From NCBI GenBank assembly GCA_028564705.1, contig JAPXFQ010000166.1:682001-746000 (forward strand): a stretch of DNA of 64,000 nucleotides, in the 5' to 3' direction. Of this stretch, positions 12,751-25,400 are shown in pieces (the first letter of the stretch is position 1; each line of letters begins with the position of its first letter). The translations under genes were made by a program, and so were the position numbers. The DNA is from Apricaphanius iberus. Lineage: Eukaryota; Chordata; Actinopteri; Cyprinodontiformes; Aphaniidae. The notes beneath the pieces are model-generated. The model was not told where the DNA came from and did not search any database. It saw only the letters and a list, made by a program, of their open reading frames with translations.

Positions 12751-13681
12751 GACTAGTCTGAAGCCTATACGTTTTTTTGAAGGTGAAAAGCACATTATTT
12801 GGTATCTTGTAGAAGAGAGAGAAAACAGTGTCAACTCGGATGTAAAGAGGTCTTTTTTAAATCCCAAGACAAAAGAAGAGAAACATTTTTTACAAAACAG
12901 ACTGTGAGAACTACAGTAGCTTATAATGTCCTGTTGCGAGAAAAGATTTCTGCCATTTGTAATGCATGTAATGCAACATCTCTGGCAAATAACCTTCAGA
13001 GTGACGATTCAGACAAGTTTAATCAACAAAACTCAATACACCTCATCAAAGCAATGAACACATAACATAACCGTAGGCTTAACACAATCATGAAACTTGC
13101 ATGTAATACAATTTTCAATCACCTTCTTCAAAACATTATTGAGCGTATTTTCAGTTCTTATAGCTTTCAAACTTGAATGATGTTGAATCCAACTAAATTG
13201 ATTTCAATGTCTTTTGGTAATAATTCATGCTAAAATGTGAACATGATGAATGTAGAAAAGAGATCTTTTGAAAACGCATCTCGTGTTCTTTCACCAGAGC
13301 TTTTCTGAATGTCATTACCTCATTTGGTGAAGTCCGCATTTGGTGAAACCACCGCAACACTCCTTTCCCACAGCAGAGTGAAAAGAGGAAATGGGGAGCA
13401 TGTTGCATGAAAAGCATCTTAGCAACATCAAAGTCTGATAATAAAAGTCACGTATGTATTTTCTTCATGTCATCCACCTTGCAACTAACATTCTGCTTGA
13501 ATAATGAAATACATAGTAGAAAAACCGGCTGTTGGTCCTTCGTTTATTAAATATTAATATCTTAATTTATACTTAAATATAAAAAAATTGACAATGAAAA
13601 AACATGCTATATTCTGTGTCTCTATTCTATGTTTTTGTCTTCTGAAATTGTTGTCTGCTAGCAAGTGTGCCTTATTTAATT

Positions 13682-13717
13682 ATGTAGTTTATCTATTGTC
13701 TAATAGATAAACTACAT
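13682..13717. repeat. Perfect 16-bp hairpin, 4-nt loop
   Basis: Arm ATGTAGTTTATCTATT (13682-13697), loop GTCT, perfect complementary arm 13702-13717, in unique AT-rich intron sequence about 240 bp before the LINE. Confidence 0.95.
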
Positions 13718-13965
13718 CGACAAATAAGTGCAATAAATGCAAGACAGAGAGATACATAATACTGATTCTTCTGTATGTCTGGAACATGTGAAGCAATTTA
13801 CATTAAAGTTGGTGTGATTGAATTTGGAATGTGTAAAATACAAAACAAGTACATTTTGGATACTAACCAAAGCAATGATATCATATTGGGTTTATGAAGT
13901 AATTTTTTTACTAAGTTGTTCACTTCTCATCGACAAACCTGTATGAATGTTTTGAAGATGTTAAG

Positions 13966-14733
13966 ATGGCGCAGAGGATGGCAGCAGTGGTGCTTTCGTG
14001 CGCTCTGTTTTGTTGGTTATTGTGCGTTAACTGTTCGTCTGCGTGCTCTTATACCCGCGTGGAGCTTCTGGACATTAGAACTATCACCCCTACGGACTTA
14101 TTACCAGTTTTTTTAGCATCAGCTGCGGACCTGGTCCATTTTTTGACCAAAAGAGGGAAACGGCGCCGTGGAAAACGAGAGGGTTCACTCGTCCGCCTGC
14201 GCAGATGGGGCGCGAGCACGCCTTTACCTGGCATCTTTCTCTCAAACGTCCGCTCACTTCCCAACAAGATGGACGAACTAGCGCTGCTGATGAGAAGTAA
14301 CAAGGACTTTTCCTCGTCTTGTGTTTTGTGCTTCACGGAGACGTGGCTAAGCGCGAGTGTCCCGGACAGCGCGCTTCACCTGGAAGGCTTCCATCTCCTC
14401 CGCGCGGATCGCAACGCGGAGCTCTCCAACAAAACAAAAGGCGGTGGCATTTGCTTCTACATCAACAGCAGCTGGTACACGGATGTGACTGTAATCTCCC
14501 AACACTGCGCTCCTTCTCTGTTCATTCACTGTAAGCCATTTTTTTCACCGCGTGAGATCGCTTCATTCATTCTGGTGGCTGTCTACATTCCGCCGAGCGC
14601 GGACGTGCACGAGGCTCAGCGCACGCTTGCAGGCCAGATATTACATGCGGAGCGGTCTTTTCCGGACTCTCTTGTTATCGTGCTTGGTGACTTTAACAAG
14701 GGAAACCTGAGCCAGGAATTATCCAAAGTATAG
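13966..14733 (+). pseudogene. LINE ORF, N-terminal endonuclease part (255 codons)
   Basis: After a short basic leader, an apurinic-type endonuclease runs from about residue 85: LSNVRSLPNKMDEL, the catalytic Glu block CFTETWL, KGGGICFYI, VYIPPSA and VLGDFN. A frameshift near 14715 moves the reading into another frame, where LDHCYTTV and the catalytic His block GLSDHVM (about 14835-14855) continue. All endonuclease signature blocks are thus present but split across two frames, so this copy cannot encode an intact enzyme. Confidence 0.85.
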
Positions 14734-16552
14734 ACAGTTCATTAAATGCCCGACCAGAGAGGAGAACACGTTGGATCACTGCTACACTACAGTCAGCAGA
14801 GCGTATCATGCTGTCCCGCGCGCTGCCCTCGGACTATCAGATCACGTGATGGTGCACCTAATTCCCTCATACCGACAGAGACTGAAATTGGCCAAGCCTG
14901 TCGTGATAACAATGAGGAAATACACCTCTGAAGCTGTGGAGGAGCTGCGCTCATGTTGGGAGACAACAGACTGGGGAGCGTTTGGAGCAGCCACGGACAA
15001 TCTGGACGAATATACAGACACTGTGACCTCATACATTCAGTTCAATGAGAGGCACATCATCCCAACGCGCACCAGGATTTGTTATAACAATGACAAGCCC
15101 TGGTTCACACCCAAGCTCCGGCACCTACGTGAGGAGAAGGAAGTAGCGCGGCGGAGCGAGGACTGGAGTACATACAGACGAGCAAAGTACCACTTCAGCA
15201 GTGAAGTGAGAAGAGCAAAATCTGTGTACTCCAACCGTATACAGGAACACTTTAGCTCCAATGACTCTGCAGCCGTGTGGAGGGGGTTGAGGGCTCTCAC
15301 AAACTACAAGCCCAAAGCCCCCCAGGCCCTGAACGACCGGACTCTCGCCCAGGGCCTGAATACACACTACTGCCGCTTTGAACAGCCGTCTGCTCCTCAC
15401 ACCTCTGCTCCCCCCACCATCACCCCAACCATCAATGACCCCAGCACTTCATCAAAGGACTCTTCAGACCCCCCCTCCTCCCCCCCTGCCCTCTCCATCC
15501 AGGAGGAGGATGTGCGCCGACAGTTCTTGAGGCTGAACAGGAGGAAGGCCCCCAGGCCGGACGGTGTCTCCCCCTCCACCCTGAGACACTGCGCAGACCA
15601 GCTGGCCCCCGTGTTCACGGACATTTTCATCACCTCCCTGGCGCTCTGTCGCGTGCCGTCCTGCTTCAAAACCTCCACCATCGTCCCTGTCCCCAAAAAG
15701 CCACGGATCACAGGACTTAATGACTACAGGCCGGTGGCGCTGACGTCTGTGGTCATGAAGTCATTTGAGCGCTTGGTTCTGCCCCACCTCAAGGACATCA
15801 CCGCCCCCCTCCTGGACTCACTGCAGTTCGCCTACAGAGCCAACAGGTCTGTGGATGATGCAGTGTACCTGGCCCTCCATTTCATCCTGGAGCATCTGGA
15901 CTCCCCAGGAACCTACGCCAGGATCCTGTTTGTGGACTTCAGCTCTGCCTTCAACACCATCCTCCCTGGACTGCTACGAGACAAGCTCTATCAGCTCAGC
16001 GTGCCCGACTCCCTCTGCAGGTGGATCACTGACTTCCTGTCGGACCGGAGACAGCATGTGCGGTTGGGGAAGATTGTCTCGGACAATCGGACTACAAACA
16101 CTGGGACTCCTCAGGGCTGTGTACCATCAGCTCCCTCATCAAGAAGGCCGAGCAGAGGATGTACTTCCTGCGGCAGCTGAGGAAACTCAAGGTGCCGACC
16201 GAGATGCTGGTGCAGTTCTACACGGCCATCATCGAGTCCATCCTCACCTCCTCCATCACCGTGTGGTTCCCCGGCGCCGCTGACCGGGACAAACACCGAC
16301 TGCAGCGCATCGTGCGTGCTGCTGAGAAGGAGATTGGCTGCAGGCTCCCATCCCTCCGGGACCCTTTTCTCCTCCAGGACCGGGAGGCGTGTGGGTCGGA
16401 TCACAGCTGACTCTTCTCACCCTGGACACCGACTATTCTCCCTCCTCCCCTCAGGCAGGAGGCTACGGTCCATCCAGACCCACACCTCCCGCCACCTGAA
16501 CAGTTTCTTCCCCTCCGCCATCAGACTCATGAACAATAACAAGACCCGATAG
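14721..16552 (+). pseudogene. LINE ORF, reverse transcriptase part, frameshifted and internally deleted
   Basis: The frame open to 16180 encodes the end of the endonuclease, a basic linker, then reverse-transcriptase blocks RKAPRPDGVSPSTLRHC, LNDYRPVALTSV, LQFAYRANRSVDDAV, motif A FVDFSSAFNTI and motif B TPQGCV. Immediately after TPQGC (about 16120) it jumps to SLIKKAEQRMYFLRQLRK, omitting roughly 100 residues that normally include the catalytic FADD box. The tail continues in another frame from 16159 (FYTAIIESILTSSITVWF) and shifts again near 16380 to end SRHLNSFFPSAIRLMNN. It cannot supply polymerase activity. Confidence 0.85.
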
Positions 16553-17099
16553 TTCAGTTAAAGACCCATGTAGGATAGAACCATCTGCACTACGTAACTT
16601 TATTTTACTGCACTGTGTGGTCTGACCACACTTAGATCTGCTGCTGTCATTCACCTGCACATCTGTGAATGGAACCCTGCTGCTGTTCTTATGTTAAAAG
16701 GATGTTTATCTCTTCATAGTTCTTTTATATACATATAGATTATAATATTTATAAAGACTTTAGCCTTATAGCTCATTCTTTTTATTTTTATTTATTTTAT
16801 TTTTATTTATGTTAAATGTTTTATGTTGCACGATTGTACCGAGAAAAATTCCTAGTTTGTGAACTTGTTCTCAAACAATGGCAATAAAACCTATTCTGAT
16901 TCTGACAGTAAGCAGAATTTTATATCTAGAGTTAAAAGAAAACTGTTTCACAATAATATAAAATAAACATTTTATATTAAAAATGTACGTCTCTTGACAC
17001 TACTGTACATCATTCTCATTATTAGGGAGTTTCTCCTGCCCACAGCCATCATGATTAACAACTCCTTAAATAAATAATTAGTATGAGCTACAACAACAC

Positions 17100-17170
17100 T
17101 CAATTTTCCTTTGGGATCATTAAAGTATTTTCTGAATTGAACTGAACTGAATTGAAGTGAAATGAATTGA
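17100..17170 (+). mobile_element. LINE 3' tail
   Basis: CCTTTGGGATCATTAAAGTA followed by degenerate TGAACTGAATTGAA units is typical of fish L2/Rex-type LINE 3' ends. No coding part remains next to it. Confidence 0.55.
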
Positions 17171-17204
17171 AACCTCGAGGCCGAACTTCTGTTATGAACT
17201 CTTC

Positions 17205-17520
17205 AATAGCATTTACACATGGCTCTTTTAACCTGTCGCTAAGGCAAACTAACTGGTTTACCTTTTCTGAATTTAAAGCTGACCAGTTTTTATTTATGTT
17301 GGACAACCCTGATCATCGTCTTCATGGGACTATCCTACAATAACTCGAGTGTTTTAAGTCAGAAGCTGCAACAGTTTTGCTGCAACACAAACTGCTACTG
17401 TAGTGGAGGAAACACTGAGCTGTCTATCAGAGTGGGATCACTCTGTTCACACTGGGAGTACCTGCCAGAGCTCCACTTAAGGCCATTAAGAGTATGAGAA
17501 GATACGGGTTGGCAAAAAGG
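17205..17520 (-). repeat. Repeat R, copy without MITE
   Basis: The reverse complement matches 48300-49010 in several blocks: TTTAAAGCTGA, GGGACTATCCTACA, TTTTGCTGCAACACA, ACTGCTACTGTA, GATCACTCTGTTC and CCTGCCAGAGCTCCACTT. The class is unknown; it may be part of a larger transposon or an old retrocopy. It carries the uninterrupted equivalent of the site occupied by the MITE at 48432-48831. Confidence 0.65.
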
Positions 17521-17689
17521 ATGTTCTATTTCTTCTGATCTTTATCATTCTCACACAAATTATGATACAGGTTTGGAGAGTATACATGTAAGAAGGGACA
17601 TGAATGTACGGTGGTCTCCTGTGAAAAATAATACATCTAAGGTGGCGCTAATGCTCCTTGAAGTGTGGAGGCATTCACAAGCCGAAGAA

Positions 17690-17900
17690 ATAAACTGAAA
17701 TTAACAAGAAACTACAACGGTAGAAAGACCCACCATGAAAAGTTAGCACCCCCAGCTGTCCTGGTTGGTAATCGCTTTGCAACGCAGAAAAACCAATGGA
17801 GATCGGACAGAAAGAAACTATAAACGAAAAACCTCTTTGTCCATACGTCTGAGTCTGGGTGCAAAGATGCTGTCAGAGAAGTATAAACTAGGCACTAGGC
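17690..17900. mobile_element. Partial copy of the Harbinger-like MITE of 8559-9210
   Basis: Shares ordered blocks with 9040-9210: ACTATAAAC, CATACGTCTGAGT, GGTGCAAA, and GAGAAGTATAAACTAGGC at the end. Only the right part is present. Confidence 0.5.
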
Positions 17901-20651
17901 TTCCCATTAGCAGCTTGGGGACTTCACCTTTCGGGAAGCAACAAGACTGCGGAACCAGGAATAACAACACCCATATAACAACAACACAGCAGCAACAACG
18001 TGCCTAACAAAATGTACTGCACAGCAGTGCTGCTGTCATCCATTTCTTCACTTATTGTGGATCTCCTGCTTTTAGTCCGTCACAAACTGAAACGAAACCA
18101 ACAAAAACAGGTCCATATTGTCACCTACTATCACAAAATCAAACGCATTTCATTCAATCATTTTCATGTTACTTAACCAGGCTTCCATTACGGTTAAGGT
18201 ATTAACTGGATTTTTTACCAAAAGCTTGATTCAGAAGTGCACGTAAACACACCCACTGTCACTGCGATACCGTCTTTAAAGGACGGAAATGAGTCAAACG
18301 TGGACGGCGTTCAATGTCTGTAAGGTTTACTTAAAGAATGCTTTAGGCACCACCAAATTGTCAATTTAAAATGGTCGACGACGTTGATTGTAGAAAACGT
18401 CTGACACCCTACACTGAGTTTTGGTGAGTTTGGTAGATTAAGATGTTTAAATTATAGCGGATTATTGCCTCAACACAAAAAAGTTATCAATAATTTGTGA
18501 GCGTCTCTACAGGCACACAGGAATTTGACCACTGCATTTTGCTCATTTTTATGAGCTAAAGGCAGAGCTATATTTGTAGACTGTCACAAAACAGAAAGCC
18601 TATTAAAAGCTATGCAGAAAGTTCCACTTAGAGGTCAAGATGAGATCAATTTGTCTAAAAAAAATTATAGTATTGAACATATTTGTGAAGAAGTATACAG
18701 CAATATCAATCAAAAATAAGCAGCTAAAATGTAAAAATCAAATCCTATAGTCCTATAGCTTAAGCGATTCATTGATTGCTAGGACAGCTCATGTCAGTGC
18801 TGTAAACACACTTTCCCTGCTTGTCTTTGTGGTGTTAAAGGAATAAGGTTTTCCTCTTGAGCTTCCAGCAGAGCCAGGGATCTTATTTCCCCACACATTG
18901 CCTCGGTCTTTGACATGTGATCAAACGGGACCGATACAAGCGTATATCTCTGGAGACATTTTGTTTTTCTGCCGGGAATTATGACTTCAGAGGAGACGGC
19001 AGGAATGAGTCTGCTGACTGAACGTTGTCTGCAGGGTACATGTAATGGGCTGACCTTCATGTTTAACACTGAACCCTTGCAGCACTTAGGAATGTGTTTG
19101 ACCTCTCGGGCGTAGCTTTCAAGGCATCTGTCTTCATCCGAATCAATAAATCCAGCGGCAGGCCAAGCTTTCACACAAACCTATCATTTTCAACGTATGG
19201 CGATGCTCATTTCAATTAGAGGCTGTGGGATAGATTTTGCCCTTAATATTCTTTCTGGACTAAACCATAATTTTGATGTCATCAGCATGAGGCTGATCTA
19301 AGGAGAAATGGTTTTCTGTATTAAAGCTTCGTTCTCCGACTCATTGTGTGCAGAAGTCTAATTTATGCTTTAGAAAAGGTTACATGAATGTAATATTGAG
19401 ATGAATAATTTTAAAATTACATCCCATTTATATAGCATTAGATTATCATGTCGGAAGCACGCAATTTTTTGTTATTTCTTTTTGTATATATTAGGTTCAA
19501 ACAATTAGAAGGAATAGTAGAAATAAACTCGCTAAATTTTAGGGAGTGAAATCTCAAGTTTTTAGAATTTTAATTTCTGGTTTTCTGTAAATAACATTAA
19601 TAATTAATTTCTAAATATGTTAGTTAATAAATTAAAAAGTCAGGACTCTATTCTGTGTTGAGAAATCCCAGTTGAGTCATATCATGCATGTAATTGAACT
19701 TCACAGCTCTGCTGGAGATAAAAAAACAAAAATTTAAAACTTGTGTTAAAAATTACTAACTGCTTCTTTATAATCCAACTCTCAGATAGGGATTATGCAA
19801 AGAGTAAGCTGATAAGGGTTCTGACTCTAGGATACCTACAAGATATATTCAATAAAATTAGACTTTTTTTTTTACACCAATTAGCATACTGAATGAACTT
19901 CACTAAAATAGAGTCTTTAAAAAACAAAAGCCTCTAAGCATTATAAAATCAAAGAGAAATGTTAATCAAGATCACAGAAATTATTAGTTACTGCACCACA
20001 GGCTCCTTAATCAGCGACCCTTCAGCTCAATTCCCCACATTTTTGTGTGCAGGAATCATGTGCAGGGTTTTAGATGTGTCCCTGCTTTAACATGCCTGTT
20101 TCAGATGACTGTAATTCAGCAAAAGCCTGTTAATAAACCTTCTATTGAAATCAAGTTTGATATAACAGGGAAACATCTAAAACATGCAGGGCATTTTGTC
20201 TCGATGACCAGAGTTGGGAAACACTTAACTACATTACTAAAAAAAATATTAAAAAATGAAGGTTTTTTTGGCCACAGTGGCCTTTACTGGAGTAAAGCGG
20301 ATAGTACAGAAAGAGAGAGAGAAGTGGGGGAGAGACATTTAGCAAATGTCTGAAGACTTTGAACATGGGGCACTACGTCATGAGACGCCCCAAACTAAAT
20401 TACTTTTGATCAAGAAATTATTGTAACAAAAAAACAATCCAATTTCAATTTAAAAAAATGAATTCTTACTTCTTCAGTTTTGCAAGCACACTCCAATCCG
20501 ATGTAGGTGAAATCACCAGGAAAGTTGTAACAACTGAATTTGGAGGCAAGGGAAAAGGGCCTGCAAAGCAAACCTGCCAAATTACATGTTCTTTATTTCA
20601 GAGATTCAAAGACAACTCTAAAGATGTTAGATGATTTGCTGCGCAAACGGA

Positions 20652-20770
20652 CTGCTTTTCTCTGCCCCATAATCAGCCTGAAACTCGTAAAAATGCTTCA
20701 GAAATAAACATGAATTACAAAATAGCAGTTGGCAACCACTAATTCATCTCATTTAGCCATTATCCTTTAA
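20652..20770 (+). repeat. 119-bp direct duplication, copy 1
   Basis: Matches 22332-22450 in the same orientation with one mismatch that I can see (CATAATCAG versus CATAGTCAG). It begins CTGCTTTTCTCTGCCCCAT and ends CATTATCCTTTAA. Unrelated sequence lies on both sides of each copy. Confidence 0.9.
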
Positions 20771-22331
20771 AACTGGGTGAACAGGACGACAATCCAAAAC
20801 ACAACAGCAATATTAGCACTGTTCTAAAGACGACACAAACATGTTGTCTACAGGAAACAGATGTTATAAACATTCACGCACGTCCCATATTAAACAAACG
20901 GTTCCAGTAATTAAACAAGCAAACCGAGCAAATAAATAGAGAGAGTGAAAAAAAAGTCATTCCGGGGATTCTTCGATAAAAATGTGGCGTATTTACATTA
21001 TTTGCTTTATTTGTTTGGTCAGTTCTTGTGTATTTACTTTATTTGCTCAAAGCCATCTGGTGGTAAACCCAAACAGCAAACCAGAGACAGCAAATCAGAC
21101 CAAGTGTGAACATCTGCTAGACACTCAACCAATGAAACAGCAGAATATAACAGTTAACATTCTATAATTTTAGCCAGAAAATTTAAAAACGTTCCACATA
21201 ATTAAATATAGATGATTTTCTGAGTGCACAAACATGGTTTATTTCCAAGAAAGCTGTTCCGTGTAAAACCAACAAATATGAGTTTTAGTTTGTGATATAA
21301 CAAGACCCTGTGACGTTAAGGACGGTTGAAAACTTTCAAATATGGGGCCTGCCTTTCGTGACAGTGGTAGTCACAGCATAAATGGCGCCCTGGGCGTGTC
21401 CTTGGATTTGCAAGAATGACACAACAAGCAGAGAGTTTCATGCTTGTCTGAATGTTAAAGCTCTTGCAAAGACACCCCCACCCCAAACTGTTAAAATATA
21501 TATATTTTTTGTGATTTATTAAAGTACCAAAGGTTTCATATACCTCAAACTGTGTTTTAAATACATCTGAACAATACGACATAAAATATTTGATTAGTTC
21601 AGATATATTCAGGTTAGATTTGATCAGTCTTGGGCTTTAAGATAAGTATCTCAAATCATATAACAGCTTCATTTTCTTACTGTGCTTACTGTCTGCCCAG
21701 CCCTATTGACTGGAAATGCAGAATTAAATCTTACGGGGTTTTTGTTCTTACTTTTTAAGTACTACTACCCATGACAAAATTGCAACATGGATGCAGAGCC
21801 ATATCATCTACATCGAAAACTAGCCCTTTTTCTGGTCAAAGCTCTTACCGATGATCATTAAGTGTAAATTACACTTAGAAGATGTTTACTTTAACAACAG
21901 CTAAAAAGGGGAAGAAATTCAGATTGCTGTGGCACAACAGAGTCAGCTTCAGTCAGGATCATGTTTGTGCCATATGTTTTCTTCACCAAAGGTTTTAGAC
22001 ACACGCTGTACACCACCAGTCAAATTAACCCAGCACAAGAAAGAAACAATAAAAACTTAAAACATTTTTTAACTCACTCTATCTCGCCATTGATTTAATT
22101 TATTATACAAATGATATATAACAGCTTTAAGCTAAGGACACGCATCGCAAAAAAAAAAAAAGATTAAAATGGCAAAGTTCTGGAAACCTTAGCATCAATA
22201 TATCAAAATGACTCAATTATTCAAGCATTATAGGGTTTAAAGCAATTTCAAAAATATGGTAAGCGTTAGCCAAAATAGGTCATGCATATTTAATCTTAAT
22301 AGTTTTAATCATGTCAGAAAATCTTCTTCAG

Positions 22332-22450
22332 CTGCTTTTCTCTGCCCCATAGTCAGCCTGAAACTCGTAAAAATGCTTCAGAAATAAACATGAATTACAA
22401 AATAGCAGTTGGCAACCACTAATTCATCTCATTTAGCCATTATCCTTTAA
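22332..22450 (+). repeat. 119-bp direct duplication, copy 2
   Basis: The second copy lies 1680 bp downstream of the first. It has no terminal inverted repeat, poly(A) tail or target duplication of a known transposon class. See the finding on this pair. Confidence 0.9.
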
Positions 22451-22813
22451 TTTATACATTAAAAACCTCACCCAAAGGCCCCACTGTGGTACCTTCTTGT
22501 GAACCCTTGACCATTTACAGTATGCGAAGCGCCCCTGCGTTGACGCTAGGGGGTGAAATGATGTAAATTTACTAGGTGCATGTAGCACTGACCTCCGTCC
22601 GCAGACTTGGCTCATCCACAACAGATGAGGATTTGAGCTGGTTCCTATCATCATCACTTGCCTGTAAAGATTAGAAACACATTTTTCCGAGCACAAGTTA
22701 TAAACGCTTTTTCTTGGTGCATTCCTCATCTGTGGCTATTTAGTTTGCTGGGGGCCTGTTGTGACCGCATAATGCTTTTCGTGCTCAGCTTGATCCACTG
22801 TTGTCTACAGATG

Positions 22814-22818
<5 letters not shown>

Positions 22819-22845
<27 letters not shown>
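22819..22845. repeat. (A)27 homopolymer
   Basis: An uninterrupted run of 27 A. No LINE or SINE body is recognisable immediately upstream, so it is not assigned to a retroposon. Length may be affected by sequencing slippage. Confidence 0.9.
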
Positions 22846-22848
<3 letters not shown>

Positions 22849-24674
22849 GGACTCTTTCATGGAAAGGAGAAAATCTGCAAATAATAATGGTTTACATACC
22901 AGCTCAAAACAGAGCCAAAATGAAAATTGATAAGTGGGTCTGTTAAACACCATGGTGTATCATCATTAAAGCTTCAAAGTAGGAATTTCAGTCATTTGGC
23001 TTTAAACCCAATTTTGTCGAAAAGCACGTAGCCGGAAAGAAAATTTCTAGAAAAGCCTCTTTCCTGTCTGCACTTTCTTCTTTTAGTTTTGTTTTCATAA
23101 AGACATCTGAACTTTCATCGCCAAACGAAATCAACAACATTATCATCGGCGTGTCTGCAAAAATCTAAAATTTTATAAAAAAAATTGTAAGCAATGCATC
23201 TCAGAGGCAAATGAGATTTAATTTAAAAAAATCTAAAGATCCACCCTAGATCTGAGGGATCAAGACAATTTTTCTCTTAGCTATTTTTCTCAATTGAAAT
23301 AGCACCAATTTAAAATGGTATGCGACGGCCCCGGATGCCATCTGGAAACACTAGACCAATAGACTCAACTAAACTTGTTGCAGTGTTTCTATATTTAGAG
23401 GAAAAAGCGTGACAAGATACTTGAGGGATGATGCTGAGTGAGTGGCGCCACCCTGATTCATCCCTCAGAGTCATTAAAGAAAATAAATGAGTTCCAACCT
23501 CATCGGAAAGACATCCAGAGCCCAAAATAACAGCAAACAGCATTCTTATACTTCCAAATTTCTAAAGTGTTCCTTGTCACAGTTAATGTTCATCAACTTT
23601 GCTTTGTGGTGCAACACATCGCGGGTCATCTCTAAACAACGGCACACAACAAGACGCTTTCCTAATGGCCACCAACAGACTCAAGTGGGTTGAACAGGAA
23701 GATGCCTGTGTGACACTCAAACCACCCAGTCACTAAATGAATATTTGTGGCAGAATAACAGGCTCGTTTGTTCTGAGCTGCCTCATAAATACCGCTGTAT
23801 AAACAATAAATAGGGTTTTTATATTTTGCCCAAGTCCACAAAGAAAAACAATCTATACTGTAGCAACTGTGTCAACATTATCTAAACATGAACGGTATGT
23901 TCCCCGAATCACCACAATAAACCCCAGATCTAAGAAGAGTTTCCTTTTTTTTCCCCAGACACAGCTCGGAATTACTGTTAAGCCATAAGATCCCCCGTTG
24001 TGTTTCTCCTTTTATGTGCTAAAAATACCAGCAAACGTCCATTTTGTGTTTGTAGGGGGAGCAATGGTGGAGGGTGGTGGTGTAGCAAAGCTATGCACAA
24101 CCATGGATACATGGAGTTTCTTTAAATTATGGACGGAGTAAGAATGTGAATAAAGGAGATTTGAATGAATGGTTGAGCCGAGCAAGACATAAGTCTCCAA
24201 TGTCGAGAAAAGACAACATTGAGCAAAAAATATAAGAAACCTAAAAAAAGACAGCTGAAGGAAGATTTGAGAGCAAAAACAGGTCTACAGCTGGTTGGAT
24301 GTTGGTTGAACAATCGTAGAACATGAAGAATGAGATTAAGTTTCACGGTTAAGTAGGTTTTGTGTGTGCTGGCGGCTCAGGAGGAAATTCAGTCGTTGTG
24401 TCCTTAAAAAGGACACTTCACCCACAATGCCTGCTGGTGGCCCCTGCGTAAGGCAGAGTTGCTTCTCGGAGCGTGAATATGGGAAATGTTACCTTTTAGG
24501 GGCTAGGTCCCACATTTCTCGCCTCTGACTAGCTAGCCTGATTGATGTCTAACTATTCTTGACATTTGAGGACCATAACTGGACACTAACCTGACCCGAT
24601 TCTCGAGGACCACTGCCTAACACTAATGAGATCGATTTATGAATCATAACATTTAGGACCAGTACCCAATCATA

Positions 24675-25400
24675 ATTTGCAGAAAAGCATCCCCAAGAAT
24701 GATGGTTCCACCTCCATGCTTCAGAGTTGGGATGGTGTTCTTGGGGTTGTACTCATTCTTTTTCTTTCTCCAAATACGGCGAGTGGAGTTTAGACCAAAA
24801 TGTTCCATTTTTGACTCATCAGACCACATGACCTTCTCCCAATCCTCCTCTGCATTATCCAGATGGTCAATGGCAAACTTCAGATGGGCCTTGACATGAG
24901 CTGGCTTGAGCATAGGGACCTTGTGTGCACTGCAGGATTTTAATCCATGACGGCGGAGTGTGTTACTGATGGTTTTCTTTGAGACTGTGGTCCCACCTCT
25001 ATTCAGGTCATTGACCGGGTCCTGCCGTGTAGTTATGGGCTCATCCCTCACTGTCCTCATGATCATTGATGCCCCATGAGGAGAGATCTTGCAAGGCGCT
25101 CCAGACCGAGGGAGACTGACCATCACCTTGAACTTCTTCCATTTTATAATAACTGCACCAACAGTTGTCTTCTCGCCAAGCTGCTTGCCTATTGTCCTGT
25201 AGCCCCATCCCAGCCTTGTGCAGCTCTACAATTTTATTCCTGATTCCCTGCACAGCTCTCTGGTCTTTTCCATTGTGGAGAGTTTGGAGTTTGTTTGAGT
25301 GTGTAGACAGGTGTCTTTTATACAGGTAACGAGTCCAAACAGGTGCAGTTAATACAAGTAATGATTGGAGAACAGGAGGGCTTCTTAAAGAGTAACTAAA
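24675..25400 (-). mobile_element. Truncated Tc1-like (DD34E-type) transposon
   Basis: The 5' half of a Tc1 element on the minus strand. Next to 25400 is the usual non-coding leader (AACAGGTGCAGTTAATACAA). The transposase then begins near 25270 and carries the DNA-binding region ([10 protein letters not shown], a frameshift, then [16 protein letters not shown]), the Arg/Lys-rich linker [10 protein letters not shown], and the first catalytic Asp in [15 protein letters not shown]. It continues to KHGGGTIIL, where a one-base deletion breaks the ILWGCFSA motif, and homology stops near 24675. The second Asp, the Glu and one terminal repeat are missing, so it cannot move itself. Confidence 0.85.

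Larger units (their letters stand above)
13957..16911 (+). mobile_element. L2/Rex1-like LINE with internal reverse-transcriptase deletion
   Basis: A single-ORF type LINE spanning about 2.95 kb. The 5' boundary is placed just before GATGGCGCAGAGGATGGC and the 3' end at the TTCTGATTCTGA tail after an AATAAA near 16883. Coding is described in the next two entries. Rich in CpG and GC compared with its AT-rich surroundings, it looks like a fairly young insertion. No target-site duplication was resolved. Confidence 0.85.

Noticed and set aside
18794..19174. 126-codon minus-strand frame
   Set aside because: No recognisable motif, no splice context matching SBF2, and composition like the surrounding intron; not the expected sbf2 exon 3.
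22819..22845. Poly(A) run as a processed pseudogene or SINE tail
   Set aside because: No retroposed body or target duplication is recognisable next to it.
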